Source of the DNA: an uncultured Collinsella sp.
GTDB taxonomy: Bacteria; Actinomycetota; Coriobacteriia; Coriobacteriales; Coriobacteriaceae
Assembly: GCA_900551365.1 (NCBI GenBank)
Contig: URVZ01000019.1
Location: 1 to 25,846, forward strand
Direction: 5' to 3'
DNA length: 25,846 nucleotides
The translations under genes were made by a program, and so were the position numbers. The notes under the pieces are model-generated. The model was not told the origin of the DNA and made no database searches. It was given only the letters and a program-made list of their open reading frames with translations. Shown here piece after piece: positions 7,374 to 13,361 of this stretch. The stretch's first letter is position 1. The number at the start of each line of letters is the position of its first letter.

Positions 7374-8369
7374 TTACTTGAGCGTAGCGTACATAACAGC
7401 CTTGATGGTGTGCATGCGGTTCTCGGCCTCGTCGAAGACCTTGGAAGCGGGGCTCTCGAAGACCTCGTCGGTGACCTCCTGCTCGGTGATGCCGAACTGC
7501 TCGCACTTCTCGGCGCCAATCGTGGTGTTGGTGTCGTGGAAGCTGGGCAGGCAGTGCAGGAAGATGGCACCCGGGTTGGCCATAGCCATGACCTCGGAGG
7601 TAACGCGATACGGGGTGAGCTGAGCGATGCGCTCGGCCCAGACCTCGTCGGGCTCGCCCATGGAGACCCACACGTCGGTGTAGATAACGTCGGCACCGGT
7701 GACGCCGTCCTTGACGTCGGTGGTCAGCTTGATGGTGCAGCCGTTGGCCTCGGCGATGGGCTTGCAGGCCTCGATGACGTCGTCGGCGGGCATGCACTCC
7801 TCGGGGCCGCAGGCCACGAAGTTCATGCCGAGCTTGGAGCAGACAACCATGAGGGAGCGAGCAACGTTGTTCTTGCAGTCACCCATGAAGACGAGGGTCT
7901 TGCCCTTGATGTCGTAGTTGAAGTTCTCCTGGACGGTCAGGATGTCGGCGAGCATCTGGGTGGGGTGCCACTCAGTGGTCAGGCCGTTCCACACGGGCAC
8001 GCCGGACTTAGCAGCGAGCTCCTCGACGTCGTCCTGGGCAAAGCCACGGAACTCGATGCCGTCATACATGCGGCCGAGAACGCGGGCGGTGTCCTCAATG
8101 GACTCCTTCTTGCCCATCTGCGACGAACCGGGATCGAGGTAGGTGACGCCCATGCCCAGATCCATGCCGCCGACCTCGAAGGCGCAGCGGGTACGAGTGG
8201 AGGTCTTCTGGAAGAGCAGAACGATGTTCTTGCCCTCGAGATAGCGGTGCGGAACGCCAGCGCGCTTCATGTCCTTGAAGTTCTTGGAAAGCTTGAGCAA
8301 GTACTCGATCTCCTCGGTGGAGAGGTCGAGGAGCTTGAGGAAGCTACGGCCGGAGAGGTTAACACCCAT
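7374..8369 (-). CDS. arcB: ornithine carbamoyltransferase (catabolic, ADI pathway)
   Basis: Cytoplasmic ornithine carbamoyltransferase, 331 residues. In the ADI pathway it runs in the catabolic direction, splitting citrulline with phosphate into ornithine and carbamoyl phosphate. The carbamoyl-phosphate binding STRTR (residues 57-61), HPTQMLADI, FMGDCKNNVARS and the ornithine-binding HCLPSFHD (H272, C273) motifs are all intact. The start at 8369 has AAAGGAAA upstream; the frame opens 30 codons earlier, but that extension falls over intergenic hairpins. It lies 105 nt downstream of arcA copy 1 on the same strand. Sequence alone does not prove the catabolic direction, so argF is an alternative name; the neighbour arcA supports arcB. 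Confidence 0.95.
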   Translation of the reverse strand: MGVNLSGRSFLKLLDLSTEEIEYLLKLSKNFKDMKRAGVPHRYLEGKNIVLLFQKTSTRTRCAFEVGGMDLGMGVTYLDPGSSQMGKKESIEDTARVLGRMYDGIEFRGFAQDDVEELAAKSGVPVWNGLTTEWHPTQMLADILTVQENFNYDIKGKTLVFMGDCKNNVARSLMVVCSKLGMNFVACGPEECMPADDVIEACKPIAEANGCTIKLTTDVKDGVTGADVIYTDVWVSMGEPDEVWAERIAQLTPYRVTSEVMAMANPGAIFLHCLPSFHDTNTTIGAEKCEQFGITEQEVTDEVFESPASKVFDEAENRMHTIKAVMYATLK

Positions 8370-8414
8370 GGTTCGTTTCCTTTCGAAAAAATGAATTACG
8401 TAAGTATTAGTGTT

Positions 8415-8462
8415 GCCCGTTTGACGGGCGAAACCGGTGCGGTTGTAGGGGGACCGCACCGG
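8415..8462 (-). terminator. two hairpins between arcA and arcB
   Basis: CCGGTGCGGT (8434-8443) pairs with 8453-8462 (10 bp, 9-nt loop), followed on the minus strand by TTTCG. Next comes GCCCGT/ACGGGC (8415-8429). The first resembles a leaky terminator or mRNA-processing stem that could lower arcB expression relative to arcA. It is one side of the point where the two arcA copies lose identity. Confidence 0.5.
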
Positions 8463-8473
8463 AAACGGAAAGA

Positions 8474-9740
8474 CTTAGAGGTCCTCGCGCCAGAAGGGCA
8501 TGCTCATGCAGCGCGGGCCGCCGCGGCCGCGGGAGAGCTCGGCGGAGGGCACGACGAGAAGGTCCAGGCCCTCCTTGTACAGCACGTCGTTGGTGACGGT
8601 GTTGCGGGCGTAGACGCAGATCTTGCCGGGCTCGACGCACAGGGTGTTGGAGCCGTCGTTCCACTGCTCGCGGGAGGCCGCGATCGGGTCGCCGCCGCCG
8701 CAGGGGATCAGCTTGACCTGGTCGACGCCGGTGGCGTCCTCCAGGACGTGCTCGAGGGTGTCCTCGATCAGGCGGATGTTCACGTCGCCCGGGTTCTTGC
8801 CGGCGGTCAGCTCGTAGACGCGCAGGGTGCCCATGATGGCGGGGTGGATCGTGAACTTATCGACGTCGATCTGGGTGAAGACCGTGTCGAGGTGCATGAA
8901 GGCGCGCGAGACCGGGATGTCGAAGGCCAGGATGCGCTCGACCTTGGAGTCGGAGTTCCAGAAGATGTTCTGGGCCATGACGTCGATAGCGGCGGCCTGG
9001 GTGCGCTGGGAGATGCCGACGGCGAGGGTCTTCTCGTTGATGTTCAGCACGTCGCCGCCCTCGGTGTGGAACTGGCAGTCGCGGCGGAAGTACAGGGAGA
9101 CGTCCTTGTAGTCGGGGTGGTACTTGAAGACGTACTTGCCGTACAGGGTCTCGCGGTTGCGGGTGACCGAGTACATGCGGTTGAGGTTGACGCCCTCGCC
9201 GACGACCGCGAACGGGTCGCGGGTGAAGTAGAGGTTGGGCATCGGGTCGATGATCAGGTCGGACTCGGACTCGGAGTTGACCAGGGAGTCGAGGGTCGTG
9301 GACGCCGTGAGGGGCATGTCGATCTCGGCCTTGGTCATGCCGGCCATGGTCTTCTTGACGAACTCGAGGTTGTCCTCGATGGAGTCCAGCTTCTCGCGGA
9401 CGATCTGCGGCATGTGCTGGCCGCGGATGCCGGCCTCGGCGATGTACTGGTCGGTGAACTCGGCGCGGGCGCCGGGGACCTGGTCGAACACCTCGGCGAC
9501 GAGGTTCTCGAGGTAGAGGACCTCCACGCCCTGGTCCCTCAGGATCTGGGCGAAGGTGTCGTGCTCCTGCTGTGCGACCTCCAGGAACGGGACGTCGTCG
9601 AACAGGAGTCGCTCGAGCTCGTCGGGCGGCAGGTTGAGGAGCTCGTCGCCGGGACGGTGCAGGCAGACCTTCCTGAGCTTGCCGATCTCGGAAGGCACGT
9701 GCAGACCTTTCGTCATGGCCTCCTACCTTTCTTTCGGGCC
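8474..9740 (-). repeat. arcA repeat copy 1 (identical to 11562-12828)
   Basis: By reading both copies side by side, this 1,267-bp block appears identical to 11562-12828 at a constant offset of 3,088. Identity starts one base before the stop codon and ends 24 bases upstream of the ATG. The flanks diverge at once on the 3' side and are only partly alike on the 5' side. Confidence 0.85.
8475..9716 (-). CDS. arcA: arginine deiminase, copy 1
   Basis: Arginine deiminase hydrolyses arginine to citrulline and ammonia, the first ADI step, giving energy and acid protection. It is 413 residues, the family length. Guanidino-modifying-enzyme features are all visible: an N-terminal segment with LRKVCLHRPGDE, FTRDPF (about residue 170), the HLDTVFTQIDVDKF catalytic His-Asp region (about 275), CGGGDP, and C403 in GGPRCMSMP as the catalytic cysteine. 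The start at 9716 lies just after AAAGGTAGGAGG. Codons are almost all G/C-ending, as in a highly expressed gene. It heads arcA-arcB and has a structured leader and LytTR-like boxes upstream. The protein sequence equals that of copy 2. Confidence 0.98.
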   Translation of the reverse strand: MTKGLHVPSEIGKLRKVCLHRPGDELLNLPPDELERLLFDDVPFLEVAQQEHDTFAQILRDQGVEVLYLENLVAEVFDQVPGARAEFTDQYIAEAGIRGQHMPQIVREKLDSIEDNLEFVKKTMAGMTKAEIDMPLTASTTLDSLVNSESESDLIIDPMPNLYFTRDPFAVVGEGVNLNRMYSVTRNRETLYGKYVFKYHPDYKDVSLYFRRDCQFHTEGGDVLNINEKTLAVGISQRTQAAAIDVMAQNIFWNSDSKVERILAFDIPVSRAFMHLDTVFTQIDVDKFTIHPAIMGTLRVYELTAGKNPGDVNIRLIEDTLEHVLEDATGVDQVKLIPCGGGDPIAASREQWNDGSNTLCVEPGKICVYARNTVTNDVLYKEGLDLLVVPSAELSRGRGGPRCMSMPFWREDL

Positions 9741-9783
9741 CCTGTCAGGGCCGATTCGTTAGCGCCCCTCCGTGTGAGGCGTT
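9734..9783 (-). promoter_or_regulatory. structured arcA copy 1 mRNA leader
   Basis: Two hairpins precede the ribosome site. The proximal one pairs TCGG-CCC (9734-9741, with bulged G9738) with GGGCCGA (9748-9754). The distal one pairs AGCGCC..TC (9761-9770) with GAGGCGTT (9776-9783). Copy 2 forms the same two stems with different bases, including the same bulged G. Confidence 0.5.
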
Positions 9784-9798
9784 ATTGCTGACGACATA

Positions 9799-9865
9799 TT
9801 TATATCCAAAATCAGTTCATACTTCCACCTCGCCCCCGAACGGTTTTATATGAGGGGTGAACGGC
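9799..9865 (-). promoter_or_regulatory. arcA copy 1 promoter with tandem LytTR-like boxes
   Basis: On the minus strand, box 1 GCCGTTCAC (9857-9865) and box 2 ACCGTTCGG (9836-9844) are direct repeats with 21-bp period (9 + 12). They are followed by a poor -35 (about TGGAAG) and -10 TATAAA (9799-9804), predicting a start near 9792. Known LytTR regulators (AgrA, AlgR, VirR type) bind 9-bp [TA][AC][CA]GTTN[AG][TG] repeats with 12-13 bp between. Box 2 matches fully; box 1 misses at two positions. Confidence 0.6.
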
Positions 9866-9898
9866 ATACACATATACTTCACGCATGGCACACTTTGA

Positions 9899-10055
9899 TT
9901 TAATAAAGTTTATTTACGTGCTTAAACGCGTTTTCAATCCAGATAGCAAATGGAACTAAACTTTATTAAACCACCCTCAAATTGCATATTTCTAATAAAG
10001 CTATGAATAGAATTAGCGATTCATACCACGTCTCAACCATTTTCATTTTTATTCA
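9899..10055. promoter_or_regulatory. AT-rich operator-like region upstream of arcA copy 1
   Basis: TTTAATAAAGTTTA (9899-9912) and TAAACTTTATTAAA (9957-9970) are perfect 14-bp inverted repeats. The first overlaps palindrome AATAAAGTTTATT (9902-9914). AAACGCGTTT (9924-9933) lies between them. TATGAAT/ATTCATA (10002-10008, 10019-10025) form another inverted pair. The reverse complement of 10042-10055 is TGAATAAAAATGAA, close to the ArgR/AhrC ARG box TGAATAAAAATTCA. No gene is present here. Confidence 0.4.
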
Positions 10056-10093
10056 AAAAAAAGTTTGTCCTATTCATTTCTGGTAAGCATATT

Positions 10094-10123
10094 ACCGTTT
10101 ACCAGACGCTTTGTACCGTTCAC
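10094..10123 (+). promoter_or_regulatory. orphan LytTR-like direct repeat pair on the plus strand
   Basis: ACCGTTTAC (10094-10102) and ACCGTTCAC (10115-10123) are direct repeats with the same 21-bp period as the arcA boxes, but they point away from arcA. No well-placed -10 or plus-strand gene follows. CTGGTAA/TTACCAG (10080-10086, 10099-10105) overlaps them as an inverted repeat. Confidence 0.4.
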
Positions 10124-10199
10124 CGGAAGCTCAGTATAAGGCCCAGCGAATACCGGCTCACCTTACGGCCTCATTTGTAACAACTTGACTTCTCGGTAT

Positions 10200-10240
10200 A
10201 GAAAAACAGTCCCGCTCCCCTCATGGGAAACGGGACTGTT
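10200..10240 (-). terminator. intrinsic terminator of the aminotransferase gene
   Basis: AACAGTCCCG (10205-10214) pairs perfectly with 10231-10240. The minus strand ends TTTTTC, a good T-run. It lies about 50 nt past the aminotransferase stop and isolates that gene from arcA copy 1. Confidence 0.85.
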
Positions 10241-10288
10241 ATCGATAATCGTAGACAGATTTGAGCGGCTTTGAGAGCCGTCGGAATC

Positions 10289-11413
10289 CTAGCGATCGAA
10301 CTCCGCCAGTGCCTCGCCCAGGAGCCTCAGACCCTCGCGCAGAACGTCCTCGCTCGCGCAGTAGCCCAGGCGTGCGCCGCAGGGAAGCTCAAAGCGGCAG
10401 CCAGGTACCAGCAGCACTCCCCTCTCGGACAGCAGGCGCTTGCAGAACTCCTCGTCATCCTCGGGAATGTCCAGCTGGATAAACGAGGTGGACACACCCT
10501 GCGGGGCCGTCCAGGAGACACGATGCTGCGTGTCGATCCAAGCCTGCGCGATATCGCGGTTTCCAAACACGATCTTGCGGTTGCGCTCGAGGATCTTGTC
10601 CTTGTGCTTGAGCACATAGGTCGCCAGGGCGTCGTTGAACACGCCGCCGCAAATCATGGTGTAGTCGCGGTACGTGCGAATGCGATTAGATACCTCTTCG
10701 TCTGCCACAACCCAGCCCACGCGGGCAGCAGGCGTCGAATAGGTCTTGGACACCGAGTTGGTGACGATGGCCTTCTCGTACACATCGGCCATCGACAAAA
10801 AGTCCTCGGTGTTCTCAAGCGGCAGGTACACCTCGTCGCACAGCACATAGGCGCCAACCGAGCGGGCAATCTCGGCGATCTGGCCGAGCGTATCGGCATC
10901 GAGCACCGTACCGATAGGGTTCGATGCGTTATTGATGCAAATGAGCTTGGTGTTGGGGCGAACGAGGCGCTTGAGCTGTTCGATATCGGGTTTCCATCCG
11001 AGCTCCTCGCAAAGCTCCCAATACTCAACCTCGGCGCCGAGTGTACGCGGGATCTCATAGAGCGGCGCATAGGTGGGCCACTCGGCAATCACATGGTCGC
11101 CGGGCTCGACCACGGCCATGATGGCGTTGAGGTTGGCACCCGTGCAGCCATTGGTCTGCAGAATATGATCGGGATTGACCTCGCGACGATACAGCTTGGC
11201 AACCTCGGCCTTAAACTCCGGCGAACCCTCAATCCAGCCGTAGTTCATTTTCTCGCGGTCCAGGCGCTCGTAGAACGTGGCACCATCTTGGTCGTCGAGC
11301 GCGCGCAGCTCGCCCATGGTAAGCGAGGAGATTGTCGACTGGGCGATATCCCACGTAGCGCTCTTCTCCCAAACGTTAAGCCATTCCTCAACGCCGATTG
11401 TCTTGATGTCCAT
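10289..11413 (-). CDS. class I/II PLP-dependent aminotransferase
   Basis: A fold-type I aminotransferase of 374 residues and unknown substrate. The PLP motifs are present: NNASNPIGTV (cofactor phosphate/ring contacts), CDEVY, and K223 in NSVSKTYSTPAARVGW as the Schiff-base lysine. The C-terminal domain contains FELPCGARLGYC with an arginine in the usual carboxylate-binding position. The start at 11413 has AAGGAG 8 nt upstream; the frame opens 18 codons earlier, near the upstream terminator. It sits between two identical arcA genes on the same strand, 57 nt after the arcA copy 2 terminator. A role on arginine, ornithine or citrulline carbon is suggested only by location. Family resemblance to capreomycidine-synthase-like aminotransferases is an impression from memory. 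Confidence 0.85.
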   Translation of the reverse strand: MDIKTIGVEEWLNVWEKSATWDIAQSTISSLTMGELRALDDQDGATFYERLDREKMNYGWIEGSPEFKAEVAKLYRREVNPDHILQTNGCTGANLNAIMAVVEPGDHVIAEWPTYAPLYEIPRTLGAEVEYWELCEELGWKPDIEQLKRLVRPNTKLICINNASNPIGTVLDADTLGQIAEIARSVGAYVLCDEVYLPLENTEDFLSMADVYEKAIVTNSVSKTYSTPAARVGWVVADEEVSNRIRTYRDYTMICGGVFNDALATYVLKHKDKILERNRKIVFGNRDIAQAWIDTQHRVSWTAPQGVSTSFIQLDIPEDDEEFCKRLLSERGVLLVPGCRFELPCGARLGYCASEDVLREGLRLLGEALAEFDR

Positions 11414-11470
11414 GGCCAAGCTCCTTACAAAAGCAGTCATCCAATCGTGTTGACGTTCCTCATACAAGAA

Positions 11471-11500
11471 TGGGGCGGTGCGAAAACCCGCACCGCCCCA
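11471..11500 (-). terminator. intrinsic terminator of arcA copy 2
   Basis: TGGGGCGGTGCG (11471-11482) pairs perfectly with 11489-11500 over 12 bp around a 6-nt loop. The minus strand continues TTCTTGTAT. It lies 62 nt past the stop of arcA copy 2 and upstream of the aminotransferase ribosome site. Confidence 0.75.
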
Positions 11501-11561
11501 ATGGGAGACATCTATTGGCAGCTAGATGTATGTATTAAGACCTATACGGGTCCTTGAAGAC

Positions 11562-12828
11562 CTTAGAGGTCCTCGCGCCAGAAGGGCATGCTCATGCAGC
11601 GCGGGCCGCCGCGGCCGCGGGAGAGCTCGGCGGAGGGCACGACGAGAAGGTCCAGGCCCTCCTTGTACAGCACGTCGTTGGTGACGGTGTTGCGGGCGTA
11701 GACGCAGATCTTGCCGGGCTCGACGCACAGGGTGTTGGAGCCGTCGTTCCACTGCTCGCGGGAGGCCGCGATCGGGTCGCCGCCGCCGCAGGGGATCAGC
11801 TTGACCTGGTCGACGCCGGTGGCGTCCTCCAGGACGTGCTCGAGGGTGTCCTCGATCAGGCGGATGTTCACGTCGCCCGGGTTCTTGCCGGCGGTCAGCT
11901 CGTAGACGCGCAGGGTGCCCATGATGGCGGGGTGGATCGTGAACTTATCGACGTCGATCTGGGTGAAGACCGTGTCGAGGTGCATGAAGGCGCGCGAGAC
12001 CGGGATGTCGAAGGCCAGGATGCGCTCGACCTTGGAGTCGGAGTTCCAGAAGATGTTCTGGGCCATGACGTCGATAGCGGCGGCCTGGGTGCGCTGGGAG
12101 ATGCCGACGGCGAGGGTCTTCTCGTTGATGTTCAGCACGTCGCCGCCCTCGGTGTGGAACTGGCAGTCGCGGCGGAAGTACAGGGAGACGTCCTTGTAGT
12201 CGGGGTGGTACTTGAAGACGTACTTGCCGTACAGGGTCTCGCGGTTGCGGGTGACCGAGTACATGCGGTTGAGGTTGACGCCCTCGCCGACGACCGCGAA
12301 CGGGTCGCGGGTGAAGTAGAGGTTGGGCATCGGGTCGATGATCAGGTCGGACTCGGACTCGGAGTTGACCAGGGAGTCGAGGGTCGTGGACGCCGTGAGG
12401 GGCATGTCGATCTCGGCCTTGGTCATGCCGGCCATGGTCTTCTTGACGAACTCGAGGTTGTCCTCGATGGAGTCCAGCTTCTCGCGGACGATCTGCGGCA
12501 TGTGCTGGCCGCGGATGCCGGCCTCGGCGATGTACTGGTCGGTGAACTCGGCGCGGGCGCCGGGGACCTGGTCGAACACCTCGGCGACGAGGTTCTCGAG
12601 GTAGAGGACCTCCACGCCCTGGTCCCTCAGGATCTGGGCGAAGGTGTCGTGCTCCTGCTGTGCGACCTCCAGGAACGGGACGTCGTCGAACAGGAGTCGC
12701 TCGAGCTCGTCGGGCGGCAGGTTGAGGAGCTCGTCGCCGGGACGGTGCAGGCAGACCTTCCTGAGCTTGCCGATCTCGGAAGGCACGTGCAGACCTTTCG
12801 TCATGGCCTCCTACCTTTCTTTCGGGCC
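11562..12828 (-). repeat. arcA repeat copy 2 (identical to 8474-9740)
   Basis: Second member of the 1,267-bp direct repeat. With copy 1 in the same orientation, homologous recombination would delete 3,088 bp, removing one arcA and the aminotransferase. Confidence 0.85.
11563..12804 (-). CDS. arcA: arginine deiminase, copy 2
   Basis: Residue-for-residue the same 413-aa arginine deiminase as copy 1, with catalytic C403 and all guanidino-deiminase motifs intact, so both copies should be active. It has its own promoter, leader and terminator, and is followed by the aminotransferase rather than arcB. The same GGAGG precedes the ATG. Upstream DNA resembles that of copy 1 in spacing and key boxes but has many base changes, so promoter strength may differ. 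The duplication may raise gene dosage or uncouple ADI from arcB. Whether it reflects recent duplication or ongoing gene conversion cannot be settled here, but diverged flanks beside an unchanged CDS favour conversion. Confidence 0.98.
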   Translation of the reverse strand: MTKGLHVPSEIGKLRKVCLHRPGDELLNLPPDELERLLFDDVPFLEVAQQEHDTFAQILRDQGVEVLYLENLVAEVFDQVPGARAEFTDQYIAEAGIRGQHMPQIVREKLDSIEDNLEFVKKTMAGMTKAEIDMPLTASTTLDSLVNSESESDLIIDPMPNLYFTRDPFAVVGEGVNLNRMYSVTRNRETLYGKYVFKYHPDYKDVSLYFRRDCQFHTEGGDVLNINEKTLAVGISQRTQAAAIDVMAQNIFWNSDSKVERILAFDIPVSRAFMHLDTVFTQIDVDKFTIHPAIMGTLRVYELTAGKNPGDVNIRLIEDTLEHVLEDATGVDQVKLIPCGGGDPIAASREQWNDGSNTLCVEPGKICVYARNTVTNDVLYKEGLDLLVVPSAELSRGRGGPRCMSMPFWREDL

Positions 12829-12870
12829 TTACTGGCCGAATGTATCAGCGCCCCTCCGTATGGGACGCTG
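12821..12870 (-). promoter_or_regulatory. structured arcA copy 2 mRNA leader
   Basis: The proximal hairpin pairs TTCGG-CC (12821-12828, bulged G12826) with GGCCGAA (12834-12840). The distal one pairs CAGCGCCCC (12846-12854) with GGGaCGCTG (12862-12870). Positions match the leader of copy 1, and pairing is kept although several bases differ. Confidence 0.5.
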
Positions 12871-12886
12871 CTTGCTGACAGCTCTA

Positions 12887-12953
12887 GTTATATCCAAAAA
12901 CCACCCGCAATTCCACCTCGCCCCCGAACGGTCAGCAAAGTGCGATGAACGGT
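12887..12953 (-). promoter_or_regulatory. arcA copy 2 promoter with tandem LytTR-like boxes
   Basis: On the minus strand ACCGTTCAT (12945-12953) and ACCGTTCGG (12924-12932) are direct repeats with 21-bp period. Both match the published LytTR consensus at every position. -10 TATAAC (12887-12892) follows, with a weak -35 near TGGAAT. A 22-nt block containing box 2 (12911-12932) is identical to 9823-9844 and lies at the same distance from the ATG. Confidence 0.65.
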
Positions 12954-13329
12954 ATATCGCATATGATTCCCCCATGATGCACTTCAGTTCTCTAAAGCAT
13001 ATTTTCAAAGGTAAACGTTCTTTTTTCTAAGGAATTAAGCTAGATTGCACGAATATTTTCATGTTTAGGAATTGCATAGCTAAAACGGTTTTCTGCATAT
13101 ATATGTCGTTTGTCCACGATTCGATTTGGATTCGATTATATTCAGCTTGCAATCATTCTTATTCATACATCCTCACCAGTTGAGTATGGATATAGATTGT
13201 TTTCAAAACGAGTCAGGCAGTTAGTTGCATGCTTGACAGCGTAAGAAGTAGGTAAAGATACCGTTCGCACAATACGTCCGTGCCGCAAGTCGACTAAATT
13301 GAGACAATAGTGAATAGTGTTAGGCTACC
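12954..13329. other. AT-rich intergenic region between arcA copy 2 and ppk
   Basis: No gene is seen. GATTCGATT occurs twice, at 13118 and 13129 (11-bp period). A consensus TTGACA at 13233-13238 could be a plus-strand -35, but its -10 is poor. TTGAGA near 13301 with TAGGCT about 16 bp on is an alternative weak ppk promoter. A single ACCGTTCGC at 13260 lacks a 21-bp partner. Confidence 0.35.
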
Positions 13330-13344
13330 GTCCCCTGCGGGGAC
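13330..13344 (+). promoter_or_regulatory. small hairpin just upstream of the ppk start
   Basis: GTCCCC TGC GGGGAC is a perfect 6-bp stem ending 17 nt before the ppk ATG. It lies where a ribosome would load and may affect translation. Confidence 0.35.
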
Positions 13345-13361
13345 TGAACGGACAGATGCAT

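Noticed and set aside
7368..9791. 807-codon plus-strand open frame, and the similar 464-codon frame at 11554-12948
   Set aside because: Both are antisense shadows of arcB and arcA. They are nearly the same protein only because the arcA copies are identical.
8474..12828. Twin arcA as an assembly duplication error
   Set aside because: The unique flanks, the distinct promoter variants with retained motifs, separate terminators and the intervening aminotransferase argue for two real loci. Raw reads would be needed to close the question.
8474..12828. Composite transposon formed by the two arcA repeats
   Set aside because: The repeats are ordinary genes in direct orientation. No transposase, terminal inverted repeats or target-site duplications are visible.
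13260..13268. LytTR box upstream of ppk (ACCGTTCGC)
   Set aside because: Only a single site; no second box lies 21-22 bp to either side, so it does not meet the tandem criterion.
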